Program-made: the position numbers and the translations under genes | The notes under the pieces: model-generated | Told to the model about the DNA's origin: nothing | What the model saw: only the letters and a program-made list of their open reading frames with translations | Databases searched by the model: none | Source of the DNA: Paracoccus sp. C2R09 | GTDB taxonomy: Bacteria; Pseudomonadota; Alphaproteobacteria; Rhodobacterales; Rhodobacteraceae | Length of the DNA: 64,000 nucleotides | Direction: 5' to 3' | Assembly (NCBI RefSeq): GCF_018860625.1 | Contig: NZ_JAHKQB010000027.1 | Span: forward strand, 1-64,000 | Shown here: one piece after another, positions 1 to 8,012 of the stretch | How positions within the stretch are numbered: the first letter of the stretch is position 1 | How the letters are laid out: every line of letters starts with the position of its first letter

Positions 1-132
1 AAACCCGGAGCGGTTCAGTATGTTCGGGTCTGCCGGAGGAATCTGATCCCGCCAGAAGCGATAGACGAGTTTCTTGAGCGGAATACCGTGGCTCCCCTCG
101 ATCGCAGGAGCCTAGGTGATGCTGATGATTGA
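1..132 (+). CDS. Excisionase-like DNA-binding protein, C-terminal part (partial)
   Basis: The first reading frame is open from base 1 to a TGA at 130-132 and gives 43 residues; the start lies left of the window. The fragment carries the pattern YVRV..R..LIP.EAIDEFLE, which resembles the last beta-wing and helix of excisionase-type winged helix-turn-helix proteins, where an IPxEAxxxFL ending is common. It overlaps the next small gene by about 14 bases and sits two genes upstream of a tyrosine recombinase, so it probably directs excision or regulates the element. The identification rests on a short tail and context only. Confidence 0.5.
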   Translation, partial: KPGAVQYVRVCRRNLIPPEAIDEFLERNTVAPLDRRSLGDADD

Positions 133-373
133 ACTGATGTCCGCCCATGAACTTGCGACGCGTCTAGGATTCGCGAACTCCAGCGGACCTTTCCGGAATT
201 TCTGCGCACGCGTCGGTATCCAGCCGATCCGCCGCAAGCCACACTACTTCGACCCCGTTCACGTTCGATTCCAGCTGGACAAGGCCCAGCACATCCCGCC
301 CCACCCCGCAGAAGGTGAGCGCAAAGAGACTGGGCTGGTGGCTCAGCGGAGGTTACGCCGTGCGCAGCAGTGA
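119..373 (+). CDS. Small putative DNA-binding protein of the integrated element
   Basis: An 84-residue protein between the partial excisionase-like gene and the integrase. A CAGGAG ribosome-binding site at 105-110 serves ATG 119 (GTG 116 and ATG 125 are alternatives). Residues 8-60 read like a compact helix-turn-helix with wing: a SAHELATRLGF helix, a second helix, then a basic stretch ending in YFDPVHVRFQLD. The tail is basic and probably disordered. It overlaps its neighbours at both ends, so the three genes look co-transcribed. I do not recognise a named family; an accessory excisionase or regulator is inferred from size and position. Confidence 0.55.
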   Translation: MLMIELMSAHELATRLGFANSSGPFRNFCARVGIQPIRRKPHYFDPVHVRFQLDKAQHIPPHPAEGERKETGLVAQRRLRRAQQ

Positions 374-1430
374 CTTGCCGAAAGGGATGCATCGAGTTCG
401 GCGCAAAGTCTCAGCAGGCTATAAGTATCATTTCTATGCTTGGCGCGGCGGCCCGAAGTTCTGGGAGGACATGGCGCGCACTCCTCGCGTGCCTGACTTT
501 TTCCAAGCCTTTGCTGCGAGCACTTCAAAGCCAAAGCAGCATGCGCATTTGGTGGCGCAGCTTGTTGACGAGTTCCTGAGCAGCGACGCGATGCCTCCAA
601 AGGCTCGCTCGCGGGAAGATGTCGAGCTCTGGGTGAAGCGTTTCCAGGTCGAGTTTGGTGAGGATCCGGTCGCAATGTTCGAAGAACCTGCGTCTCGGGC
701 GGAGTTTAACGCTTGGCGGAAGCGTTGGATACATTCACCGAAGCAGTATGACATGGCGGGAACTCACGCCGTCAAACTCCTAAACTGGGCTGTCAGTGAA
801 GGACGGATCAAGGAGCACCACTGTAATCGTCTGAAGAAGCTCTACTCCTCAAATCGTAGCGAGATTGTATGGACCCCGGCAGACATTGCGGCATTCAAGA
901 AGGTGGCGCCGAGTTGGGTGCAGCGCATCCTGTTGTTGGGCTGTGAGACCGGACTGCGAGTGTCAGACCTAGTGGAGGTTCGGATTGATCACTTCGAAGA
1001 TACCAGGTCTGGGAAACGCCTGCGCTTCAAGACAGGCAAGCGTGGCTGGGTTGCTTATATACCCGTGACTACTGGCTTGGCGGAGCTGGTCGAAGCGACG
1101 CCAGCAGGCCAAGAGACACTTCTTGTCAGCCAGCTTGGCCATCAACTATCTGCTCGCTGGGCCTCCAACCAGATCACTAAGTGGCGGCGCGAAGCCAAGA
1201 TACCACCTTGGGAAGATGGCCGCGAGAAAACGTTAGCCGACACACGGGGCACAGCGGCTACTCGCTTGCTCAATGCGGACCTCTCCCTACGCCAGATTGC
1301 AACCTTGATGGGGTGGTCTGTCCGCTATGCATCGCAAGTCATCGAAATTTACGCTCGCGTTAGTCCAGACGAAAGTGACGAGGTAAGCGGGAAGCTTGAG
1401 CGAGCCAAACAGCAAGAAAATTTGCGATGA
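360..1430 (+). CDS. Tyrosine-type site-specific recombinase (integrase)
   Basis: A 356-residue phage-type integrase. I prefer GTG 360 because GGAGG at 348-352 lies 7 bases upstream; GTG 315 and ATG 387 are in frame but have badly spaced sites. The N-terminal part (LPKGMHRVRRK, then YAWRGGPKFW) is the opening seen in Rhodobacteraceae integrases, followed by a SAM-like core-binding domain. The catalytic domain shows the first arginine in TGLRVSDL, a lysine near KTGKRGW, the second arginine in ADTRGTAAT, and the tyrosine in IEIYARV. The usual histidine of the HxxR motif is replaced by alanine, and MGW replaces the second histidine position. It ends 68 bases from the 3' end of tRNA-Cys. Base composition is visibly less GC-rich than the core genes, consistent with transfer. 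Confidence 0.88.
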   Translation: MRSSDLPKGMHRVRRKVSAGYKYHFYAWRGGPKFWEDMARTPRVPDFFQAFAASTSKPKQHAHLVAQLVDEFLSSDAMPPKARSREDVELWVKRFQVEFGEDPVAMFEEPASRAEFNAWRKRWIHSPKQYDMAGTHAVKLLNWAVSEGRIKEHHCNRLKKLYSSNRSEIVWTPADIAAFKKVAPSWVQRILLLGCETGLRVSDLVEVRIDHFEDTRSGKRLRFKTGKRGWVAYIPVTTGLAELVEATPAGQETLLVSQLGHQLSARWASNQITKWRREAKIPPWEDGREKTLADTRGTAATRLLNADLSLRQIATLMGWSVRYASQVIEIYARVSPDESDEVSGKLERAKQQENLR

Positions 1431-1498
1431 ATGTAAACGCATATGTAAACGGCAGGGCCGCTACACTGAAAGGGGTGACGCAAGTGCTTGAAGATAAA

Positions 1499-1572
1499 TG
1501 GAGGTGGGTACCGGAATCGAACCGGTCTTCACGGATTTGCAATCCGGTGCGTAACCTCTCCGCCAACCCACC
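1499..1572 (-). tRNA. tRNA-Cys (anticodon GCA)
   Basis: The minus strand gives a full 74-base cloverleaf. The acceptor stem is GGTGGGT paired with ACCCACC, then discriminator T and an encoded CCA at 1499-1501. The anticodon loop TTGCAAA carries GCA, and the T arm has the standard GGTTCGATTCC core. Its 3' end points at the neighbouring integrase, the typical arrangement when an element integrates at a tRNA 3' end, with the gene kept intact. Confidence 0.96.
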
Positions 1573-1719
1573 GCCGTCGAGAGTGGCAGCCAGATAACCC
1601 ATCGCCGCAGGACGCGCAAGACGTGATCGTGCGGCGGGCGGGTCCATGTGCGACGTTGCCCAGTCACCCCAAACATGGCAATAAGCGATGATGTAAGCCC
1701 GAGCAGAGGTTCCCCAAGG

Positions 1720-2373
1720 ATGACCGATTTCGCCACGCGCCGCACGATGATGGTTGATACGCAGGTCCGCCCAAACGATGTCTTCAGCTTTCCGGTGCTG
1801 GACGCGATGCTGATCGTCCCGCGCGAGGATTTCGTGCCGGCCTCCAAGCGCGGCATCGCCTATCTGGGCGAGAACATGCGCATCTCCGAGGATCGGGTGA
1901 TGCTGGAGCCGCGCACCGTGGGCAAGATGCTGGATGCGCTGGACGTGCAGCCCGACGACATGGTGCTCGATCTGGGCTGCGGGCTGGGCTATACCGCCGC
2001 GCTGATCGCCCGCATGGCCGAGGCGGTCGTCGCGATCGAGGACAGCGAGGAACTGGCATCCGAGGCCGAACGCTGCCTGACCGAGGCCGGGATCTTCAAC
2101 GTCGCCGTCCTGCAGGCCGCCCTGACCGAAGGCGCCCCCAAGCAGGGGCCGTTCGACGCCATCCTGATCGAAGGCGCGGTCGAGGAGATCCCGGCGGGCA
2201 TTCTCGATCAGCTGAACGAGGGCGGGCGCATCGTCGCGCTGTTCCGCGAAGGGTCGCTGGGCGTGGTCCGCATGGGCCTGATGCGCAACGGTCATGTCAG
2301 CTGGCGATATCTTTTCAACGCGAATGCCCCGCTGCTGCCGGGATTCGTTCGGGAACGGGGGTTCTCGCTGTGA
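1720..2373 (+). CDS. Pcm-like protein-L-isoaspartate methyltransferase family protein
   Basis: A 217-residue class I SAM-dependent methyltransferase of the Pcm family. The SAM-binding glycine motif [12 protein letters not shown] lies at about residues 82-93, followed by an acidic strand end (AIED). The region before motif I reads [15 protein letters not shown] and lacks the GQTISQP motif of authentic Pcm enzymes, so isoaspartate repair activity is doubtful. ATG 1720 is chosen because the protein then starts in the typical [18 protein letters not shown] form and AGAGG lies at 1705-1709. The TGATG stop/start overlap couples it to tolC, a conserved alphaproteobacterial pair. A true pcm lies 4 kb away at 5414-6070. 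Confidence 0.8.
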   Translation: MTDFATRRTMMVDTQVRPNDVFSFPVLDAMLIVPREDFVPASKRGIAYLGENMRISEDRVMLEPRTVGKMLDALDVQPDDMVLDLGCGLGYTAALIARMAEAVVAIEDSEELASEAERCLTEAGIFNVAVLQAALTEGAPKQGPFDAILIEGAVEEIPAGILDQLNEGGRIVALFREGSLGVVRMGLMRNGHVSWRYLFNANAPLLPGFVRERGFSL

Positions 2374-3758
2374 TGGGAATGAAGCGCATCGCCGCGGCTG
2401 CCATCCTGACGCTGGTCGCGACCGTGCCCGCGCGGGCCGAGAGCCTGGCCGACACCATGGTCGCCGCCTATCGCCATTCGGCCCTGCTGGACCAGAACCG
2501 CGCCGTCCTGCGCGCCGCCGACGAAGATGTCGCGGATGCCGTTTCGGCGCTGCGCCCGGTCGTGCAATGGGTGGCCGAATACGGGGCCCTTCGGACCGAA
2601 GGGATCACGACGACGCACCAGACCTCGCTCGATCTGAACTTCTCGATGACGCTCTATGATTTCGGGCGTTCGCAGCTGGCCATCGACGCGGCCAAGGAGC
2701 AGGTGCTGGCGACGCGCCAGGCGCTGGTCTCGGTCGAGCAGCAGGTGCTGTTCGATGCGGCAAGCGCCTATTTCGGCGTGCGCGAGGCCTTGCAGCAGGT
2801 CGCGCTGCAGCAGAACTCGGTCGAGGTTCTGACCCGCGAACGGCAGGCCGCGCAGGATCGCTTCGACGTGGGCGAGATCACCGTCACGGACGTGGCACTG
2901 GCCGATGCGCAGCTGGCCGCGACGCGTGCCACGCTGGCATCCGCCCAGGGTGATCTGGAGATCGCCCGAGAGGCCTACATGCTGGTCACCGGCGCCATGC
3001 CGCAGAACCTGTCGGCACCGCCCGCGCTGCCGAACCTGCCGGCGGACCTGAACCAGGCCCGCGGCATCGCGCAGCGCACCCATCCCTCGATCCTGCAGGC
3101 GCAACGCACCGCCGCCGCGGCCGAACTGGGGGTCGCGGCCGCCGCCGCCGAACGCAATCCGGAACTGACGGGCACGGCCAATGTCGGCGTGACGCGCGCG
3201 CCTGCCAGCACACTGACGCCGGGTCGGCAGGTCAGCTCCAACAGTTCGGGGTTCGGGCTGACGCTCAGCCAGACGATCTATTCCGGCGGTGCGCTGTCGG
3301 CGGCGCATCGCAAGGCCATGGCGCAGCGCGACGAGGCCCGTGCCGCCCTGCTGAACGGGGCCCGCCAGATCAGCCAGACCGTGGGCGAGGCCTGGGCCAA
3401 TATCGACGTGGCACGCGCGCAGATCGGGGCGATCGAGCAGCAGATCCGCGCCGCGCAGCAGGCCTATGACGGTGTGCGCGAAGAGGCGCTTCTGGGTGCG
3501 CGCACCACGCTGGACGTGCTGGATGCGGAACAATCGCTTCTCGAGGCGCGGGCCGACCGGATCTCGGCCGAGTCCAATCTGCAATTAGCGCATTATCAAC
3601 TTATGGGCGCTATGGGTTTGTTGACGGTAGAAAACCTGAAACTGGGGGTTCCGACCTATGACCCATCGCAATACTACAACGCCGTGCGCGACGCGCCCTT
3701 CACCAGCAAGCAGGGCGAGCGTCTGGACCGCGTCCTGCGCGCCATCGGGCGCGACTGA
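2373..3758 (+). CDS. tolC: TolC family outer membrane channel protein
   Basis: A 461-residue outer membrane efflux protein. It forms the trimeric outer membrane channel used by type I secretion and RND efflux pumps. An N-terminal signal peptide ends near VPARAE. Two outer-membrane-efflux repeats follow, with long heptad-rich helices and conserved segments such as VALADAQLAATRATLASAQ in the first half and TTLDVLDAEQSLLEARA in the second. Length and architecture match the family. ATG 2373 overlaps the stop of the upstream methyltransferase as TGATG; ATG 2379 is also possible. No inner-membrane transporter or adaptor gene is nearby, so the channel probably serves several systems. The C-terminal YDPSQYYNAVRDAPFTS stretch is typical of alphaproteobacterial TolC. 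Confidence 0.93.
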   Translation: MGMKRIAAAAILTLVATVPARAESLADTMVAAYRHSALLDQNRAVLRAADEDVADAVSALRPVVQWVAEYGALRTEGITTTHQTSLDLNFSMTLYDFGRSQLAIDAAKEQVLATRQALVSVEQQVLFDAASAYFGVREALQQVALQQNSVEVLTRERQAAQDRFDVGEITVTDVALADAQLAATRATLASAQGDLEIAREAYMLVTGAMPQNLSAPPALPNLPADLNQARGIAQRTHPSILQAQRTAAAAELGVAAAAAERNPELTGTANVGVTRAPASTLTPGRQVSSNSSGFGLTLSQTIYSGGALSAAHRKAMAQRDEARAALLNGARQISQTVGEAWANIDVARAQIGAIEQQIRAAQQAYDGVREEALLGARTTLDVLDAEQSLLEARADRISAESNLQLAHYQLMGAMGLLTVENLKLGVPTYDPSQYYNAVRDAPFTSKQGERLDRVLRAIGRD

Positions 3759-3776
3759 CAGACAGGCGGGACCGCA

Positions 3777-4265
3777 ATGAGCGGGCCCGTCCGCCACCCG
3801 CAGGCGTTCAGCGACGCCGCCGCCGTATCGGCAGGGGACGCGCAGGCGATCCGCAGCCAAATCGGCACAACGATCCGATCGATTCGCGACATGCTGGACA
3901 GCGGTGAGCTGCCCGAACCGCTGCCGCACGAACCGCTGCCGCACAAGCCCGCGCCCCGGATGGTGCGCCCCGGCCCGATCCGTGCCTGGCGCGACCGGAT
4001 CGCCATGCGGATGCGCCCCCCTGTGCAGGATGTGCCTGAACCCGCGGCCCCGCCTGCGCCCATCGTGATCCAGATGCCCGCCGAGGCGCCGCAGGTCGAA
4101 CCGGTCGTCATGGCCGTGCTGACGGACCCTGCGCTGGCCACGCAGCTGACCGAACTGGTCCGCGAGGAGCTGGAGGGAGAGATGGGCCAGCGGTTCTCGG
4201 CCAATCTGCGCGCCCTTGTCCGGCGCGAGATCGCGGTGGCCGAGGAACGCGCCCTGATCGGCTGA
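3777..4265 (+). CDS. Putative PopZ-like (DUF2497) polar organiser protein
   Basis: A 162-residue protein with a helical N-terminal part, a long proline-rich acidic/basic linker (residues about 45-110) and a charged C-terminal helix pair rich in ELVREELE and RRE patterns. This layout, short helix then disordered linker then C-terminal helical bundle, resembles PopZ, which forms polar hubs anchoring the chromosome origin. The position directly after pcm-like and tolC is where many alphaproteobacteria carry the DUF2497/PopZ gene, usually before valS; valS is absent here. Sequence similarity is weak by eye, so the call relies on architecture and synteny. It ends 3 bases from the convergent LytM gene. 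Confidence 0.5.
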   Translation: MSGPVRHPQAFSDAAAVSAGDAQAIRSQIGTTIRSIRDMLDSGELPEPLPHEPLPHKPAPRMVRPGPIRAWRDRIAMRMRPPVQDVPEPAAPPAPIVIQMPAEAPQVEPVVMAVLTDPALATQLTELVREELEGEMGQRFSANLRALVRREIAVAEERALIG

Positions 4266-4268
4266 GCG

Positions 4269-5378
4269 TCAGTTCAGGTAATCGGTGGGGTCGCGGCTGT
4301 CGAAGCCGTTGCGGACCTCGAAATGGACCGAGCCGCCACTGCCCGCCTTGCCGATCCCCTGGCCCGCCTGCACGCTGTCGCCCTTGGCCACGCTGACATC
4401 GTCGAGGCCCGCATAGACGGTCATCAGATCGCCGTCGTGACGGACCACGACGATGGGCGTGCCCTCGGTGTCGCGGGTGATCGCGGCCACGGTGCCGTTG
4501 CCCGCCGCATTCACCGCCGTGCCCACCGGGGCCGCGATGTCGATGCCGTCGTTCTTGCCCTTCTCGTAATCGCGGATGATCGAGCCGGCGACCGGCATGG
4601 CGAAGCGGCCGCTGCCCGAGGCGGCGGTGCGCGTCGCGCCCAGATCCGTCCGGGGCGCTTCGGGGGGCGGTTCGGATGCGGGGGCCGTCTCCTCGTCGGG
4701 CAGGGGGGCCGCGGCCGATGGCGGGACCGGCGTCGGCGTGCCCTCGCCCGGGCGGGTGTTGCCGCTGGCAGGGGCGTTCTGGCCGGGTTTGGGAATGATC
4801 AGGCGCTGTCCCGGATGCAGGGCCATGTTCGCGGGCAGCCCGTTCCAGGACGCCAGATCCTGGACCGAGATGTCGTATTTGCGCGCGATCGACCAAGCCG
4901 TCTCGCCCTTGGCAACCACGTGGTTGCGGGGTGCGGTGTCGGTCGCGCGGGTGGCATTGCCCGCCTGGCCCGCGAAGGGGTCGGTCACGGTGGCAGTGCC
5001 TGGGGCGGTGCCTGGTGCGGCGGCCTGTGCCGTGGCCACGGCCTGCGGCAGGACCAGCACGGCCCCGGCATTCAGGGGGGCATCGACGGGCAGGGCGTTA
5101 TGGGCCGCCAGACGCGCGGCATCTATGCCCAGCCGTGCTGCGACCGTTGCGGGCGTGTCGCCGCCATTGGCCAGCGCGACCTGTCCGTTCTGGAAGGTGA
5201 TGACGCCACGGCTGTCGGGTGCGGGACGTGCGGCGGCCTGTGCGGCCGCGCCTCTGGTATCCAGCCCGCCGGCCCCGATGATGCCCCGCAGATCGGGGTC
5301 GAAGCTGCCATTCGCGCATGCACCCACGGCCATCAGCGCCAGAAGCGCCGCGCCGGTCCGGGATCTTGGTATGCCCAT
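4269..5378 (-). CDS. LysM and degenerate M23/LytM domain lipoprotein (NlpD-like)
   Basis: A 369-residue envelope lipoprotein. The signal peptide ends in a lipobox (AVGAC) with the lipidated Cys near residue 21. Two LysM peptidoglycan-binding modules follow (the second starts at NHVVAKGETAWSIA and ends RLIIP), then a proline-rich linker, then a C-terminal M23 domain ending TDYLN. The M23 domain has lost metal ligands: NDGIDIA replaces the expected HxGIDIA and TVYAGL replaces TVYAHL, although VHFEVR keeps one His. Such degenerate LytM factors (NlpD, EnvC, DipM) activate amidases at division rather than cutting peptidoglycan, so an NlpD role is inferred. The order surE-pcm-nlpD is conserved in proteobacteria. 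It is read with pcm upstream (35-base gap). Confidence 0.85.
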   Translation of the reverse strand: MGIPRSRTGAALLALMAVGACANGSFDPDLRGIIGAGGLDTRGAAAQAAARPAPDSRGVITFQNGQVALANGGDTPATVAARLGIDAARLAAHNALPVDAPLNAGAVLVLPQAVATAQAAAPGTAPGTATVTDPFAGQAGNATRATDTAPRNHVVAKGETAWSIARKYDISVQDLASWNGLPANMALHPGQRLIIPKPGQNAPASGNTRPGEGTPTPVPPSAAAPLPDEETAPASEPPPEAPRTDLGATRTAASGSGRFAMPVAGSIIRDYEKGKNDGIDIAAPVGTAVNAAGNGTVAAITRDTEGTPIVVVRHDGDLMTVYAGLDDVSVAKGDSVQAGQGIGKAGSGGSVHFEVRNGFDSRDPTDYLN

Positions 5379-5413
5379 CGTTCTTGCCCCTTTGCCTGCA
5401 TGCCTGCCGGGGG

Positions 5414-6070
5414 TCATGTCTGGCCCAACCCCTCGACCAGCGGCACGAACCGCACCTGCCGCAATTCGTCGTAATCGAAGCCGGTTTCCGTCCGGCTGAC
5501 GCGGATCAGCGTCTGCACCGCGTCCGACTGTCCGACAGGCACCACCATGATACCCCCGATCTTCAGCTGCGCCAACAGCGGACCGGGCGGATCCTCGGCG
5601 GCGGCGGTCACGAGGATGCGGTCGAAGGGGGCCTGATCGGGCAGGCCGCGCGATCCGTCCGCCATCTGCGCCACGATGTTGTGCAGCCCCAGTTCCGCGA
5701 ACACGGCCTCGGCCTCTTGCACGAGGCGGCGATGACGATCCACCGTGTAGATGCGGCGGCACAGCCCCGACAGGACCGCCGCCTGGTATCCCGACCCTGT
5801 CCCGATTTCCAGCACGGTGTCGCGCGGCCCGACCGCCAGCGCCTGCGTCATCAGCCCCACCACGGATGGCTGGCTGATCGTCTGGCCGCAGGGGATGGGC
5901 AGGGGAGTGTCCTCGTAGGCGCGATCCGCGAACTGTCCCTTGACGAACAGGCCGCGGTCGATCCGTTCCATCGCGGCCAGGACGCGCGGATCGGTCACCC
6001 CGCGCGACCGCAGCTGGAAGAGGAAGCGCATCTTGCGCTCGGCCTCGTCCTCGGGCAGCGGGCCGCTCAT
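5414..6070 (-). CDS. pcm: Protein-L-isoaspartate O-methyltransferase
   Basis: A 218-residue enzyme that methylates isoaspartyl residues in aged proteins with SAM, starting their repair. The Pcm signature [14 protein letters not shown] is at about residues 61-74 and the SAM-binding motif [11 protein letters not shown] at 86-96, both matching active enzymes. The post-motif segment TVDRHRRLV and the strand [10 protein letters not shown] are also typical. The start ATG overlaps the surE stop by 4 bases (ATGA), so it is translationally coupled to surE, the usual partner. Length fits the family. This is the genuine Pcm of the window, in contrast to the paralogue at 1720-2373. Confidence 0.95.
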   Translation of the reverse strand: MSGPLPEDEAERKMRFLFQLRSRGVTDPRVLAAMERIDRGLFVKGQFADRAYEDTPLPIPCGQTISQPSVVGLMTQALAVGPRDTVLEIGTGSGYQAAVLSGLCRRIYTVDRHRRLVQEAEAVFAELGLHNIVAQMADGSRGLPDQAPFDRILVTAAAEDPPGPLLAQLKIGGIMVVPVGQSDAVQTLIRVSRTETGFDYDELRQVRFVPLVEGLGQT

Positions 6071-6882
6071 CCGGCGGTCCGTTTCAAGGGCGTGGCATCC
6101 AGCGCCCGCGACAGCCCGTCCAGCGAGGCATGGCAGGTCAGGTCCGCGCGCATCGGCGTGACCGAGACGAAGCCGTCCATGTTGACCGCCACGTCGCTGC
6201 CTTCGGTCGCGGGAACCTGCTGCGACCCACCACGCACCCACATGAAGCGCCGCCCGTTCGGCGCGACATAGGGTTCGACGCCAAAGCGCGACCCGCGGCG
6301 GCGGCCCTGCGGGACCACCCGCAACCCGCGGATGTCGGATGCCTGAACAGGGGGGAAGTTGATATTGTAGAACAGCCTGAAATCCGCATCCGACGTCCAG
6401 TCGCCGTGATCGAGGATCTGGCGGATGACGGAGGCGCCGGTCAGGCGTGCGCCCTCGAACGGATCGTCCAGCACGGCGGTCTCGGGGCCCATGTATTGCG
6501 ACAGGGCGATTGCGGGCATGCCCTGCAGCGCCGCCTCCATCGCGCCGCCGATGGTGCCCGAATACATCGCGTTCTCGCCCGAATTGTTGCCGCGGTTCAC
6601 GCCCGACAGGACCAGGTCGGGCAGATCGTCCTTCATGATGTCGCCAAGCGCCGCCAGCACGCAATCGGCGGGGCTGCCTTCGGCCGCGAAGCGTCGGGGC
6701 GCCAGTTCCGCGATCATGGTGGGGTGGCTGTAGCTGATGCAATGGGCGACGCCCGACTGCTCGAAGGCGGGGGCGACGGTCCAGACCTCGCCCTCCGGGC
6801 CCGCAAGCTGGGTGGCGATCTGTTCCAGCACCTGCAATCCGGGTGCGTTGATGCCGTCGTCATTGGTGATGAGAATGCGCAT
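6067..6882 (-). CDS. surE: 5'/3'-nucleotidase SurE
   Basis: A 271-residue metal-dependent nucleoside monophosphate phosphatase used in stress survival. The N-terminal [11 protein letters not shown] motif supplies the metal-binding aspartates, and [19 protein letters not shown] carries the conserved asparagine and glycines. The substrate-region [14 protein letters not shown] is near the C-terminus. Length is in the usual range. It is the first gene of the minus-strand set surE-pcm-nlpD, with a 4-base overlap to pcm. The 212-base gap to the divergent TSUP gene (6883-7094) must hold promoters for both, but I could not place them with confidence. Confidence 0.95.
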   Translation of the reverse strand: MRILITNDDGINAPGLQVLEQIATQLAGPEGEVWTVAPAFEQSGVAHCISYSHPTMIAELAPRRFAAEGSPADCVLAALGDIMKDDLPDLVLSGVNRGNNSGENAMYSGTIGGAMEAALQGMPAIALSQYMGPETAVLDDPFEGARLTGASVIRQILDHGDWTSDADFRLFYNINFPPVQASDIRGLRVVPQGRRRGSRFGVEPYVAPNGRRFMWVRGGSQQVPATEGSDVAVNMDGFVSVTPMRADLTCHASLDGLSRALDATPLKRTAG

Positions 6883-7094
6883 CGGGTCCCCCGGGAAAGA
6901 TATGCGTCGGGGGCCAATCCGCCGCCGCGCGATCGTGATCCGTAACGATTAGCCGCGCGGGCATTGCGCTTCAACCCGTAGCCGCGTGGCGATCATGGTT
7001 AATGCGGGCGACCGTGGGGGCGGGAATGCGAAAGCGGTTTGACGATGCCGCGTCCCCGCGTCATCCTGAGCGGTGAAAAGGACGGGCCGCGCGG

Positions 7095-8012
7095 ATGCAG
7101 ATCTACCTTCCCATTGCCGAGGTCTCGGTCAACGCCTTCACGCTGACGGGGCTTGGCGGGCTGGTCGGCGTCATGAGCGGCCTTTTCGGCGTGGGCGGGG
7201 GCTTCCTCATCACGCCGCTTTTGTTCTTCATCGGCATTCCCCCGGCCATCGCGGTGGCCACGGGGTCGAACCAGGTGGTGGCATCCTCTGTCTCCGGCGT
7301 TCTGGCGCATATGAAGCGCAAGACGGTCGATTTCCGCATGGGGGGCGTGCTGCTTGTGGGCGGCCTTGTCGGGTCGGGGCTGGGGGTGCTGGTCTTCACC
7401 ATCCTGCAGCGCATCGGCCAGGTCGAGCTGGTCGTCCAGCTCTGCTATGTCGTGTTCCTCGGCCTGATCGGCGGCATGATGCTGCAGGAAAGCGTCCGCG
7501 CCCTGTCGCGGTCGCGCAATGCGACGGGGGGCAGGCGAAGGTCGCATCAGCACAGCTGGATCCATCGCTGGCCCTTCAAGGTCAAGTTCCGGACCTCGGG
7601 GCTGTATATCAGCGTCATCCCGCCCCTGCTGGTGGGCGTGGCCGTGGGCGTCCTGGCCGCGATCATGGGGGTGGGCGGCGGCTTCATCATGGTGCCCGCG
7701 ATGATCTATCTTCTGGGGATGCCGACCAAGGTCGTGGTGGGAACCTCGCTGTTCCAGATCACCTTCGTGACGGCCTTCACCACGCTGATGCATGCGGTGA
7801 ACTACAACACGGTCGACGTGATGCTGGCGGTGTTGCTGATCGTGGGCGGCGTGATCGGCGCACAGATCGGCACAACGCTGGGGGCCAGGCTGCGGGCCGA
7901 ACAGCTGCGCATCCTGCTGGCGCTGCTGGTGCTGGCGGTCTGCGGCAAGCTGGCGCTGGACCTGTTCCTGACGCCGGACGATCTGTTCTCGATCGCGACG
8001 GGGGCGGGGTGA
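7095..8012 (+). CDS. TSUP family (TauE/SafE) membrane exporter
   Basis: A 305-residue polytopic membrane protein with two homologous halves, each opening with the family's glycine motif: SGLFGVGGGFLITPLL near residue 30 and AAIMGVGGGFIMVPAM in the second half. About eight hydrophobic segments are visible, with a basic cytoplasmic loop (GGRRRSHQHSW) between the halves. TSUP proteins export sulfite, sulfoacetate or related organosulfur anions, but the substrate cannot be read here. The stop overlaps the start of the next gene as TGATG, and that neighbour is the TIGR02186-type protein often paired with this subfamily. Confidence 0.88.
   Translation: MQIYLPIAEVSVNAFTLTGLGGLVGVMSGLFGVGGGFLITPLLFFIGIPPAIAVATGSNQVVASSVSGVLAHMKRKTVDFRMGGVLLVGGLVGSGLGVLVFTILQRIGQVELVVQLCYVVFLGLIGGMMLQESVRALSRSRNATGGRRRSHQHSWIHRWPFKVKFRTSGLYISVIPPLLVGVAVGVLAAIMGVGGGFIMVPAMIYLLGMPTKVVVGTSLFQITFVTAFTTLMHAVNYNTVDVMLAVLLIVGGVIGAQIGTTLGARLRAEQLRILLALLVLAVCGKLALDLFLTPDDLFSIATGAG

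Noticed and set aside
1360..2295. A minus-strand frame covering tRNA-Cys and the Pcm-like gene
   Set aside because: It runs through a tRNA and the complement of a conserved methyltransferase, so it is not a gene.
5379..5762. Extension of the NlpD-like gene upstream of ATG 5378
   Set aside because: The open frame continues, but it runs into the pcm coding region, and only ATG 5378 gives a lipoprotein signal peptide.
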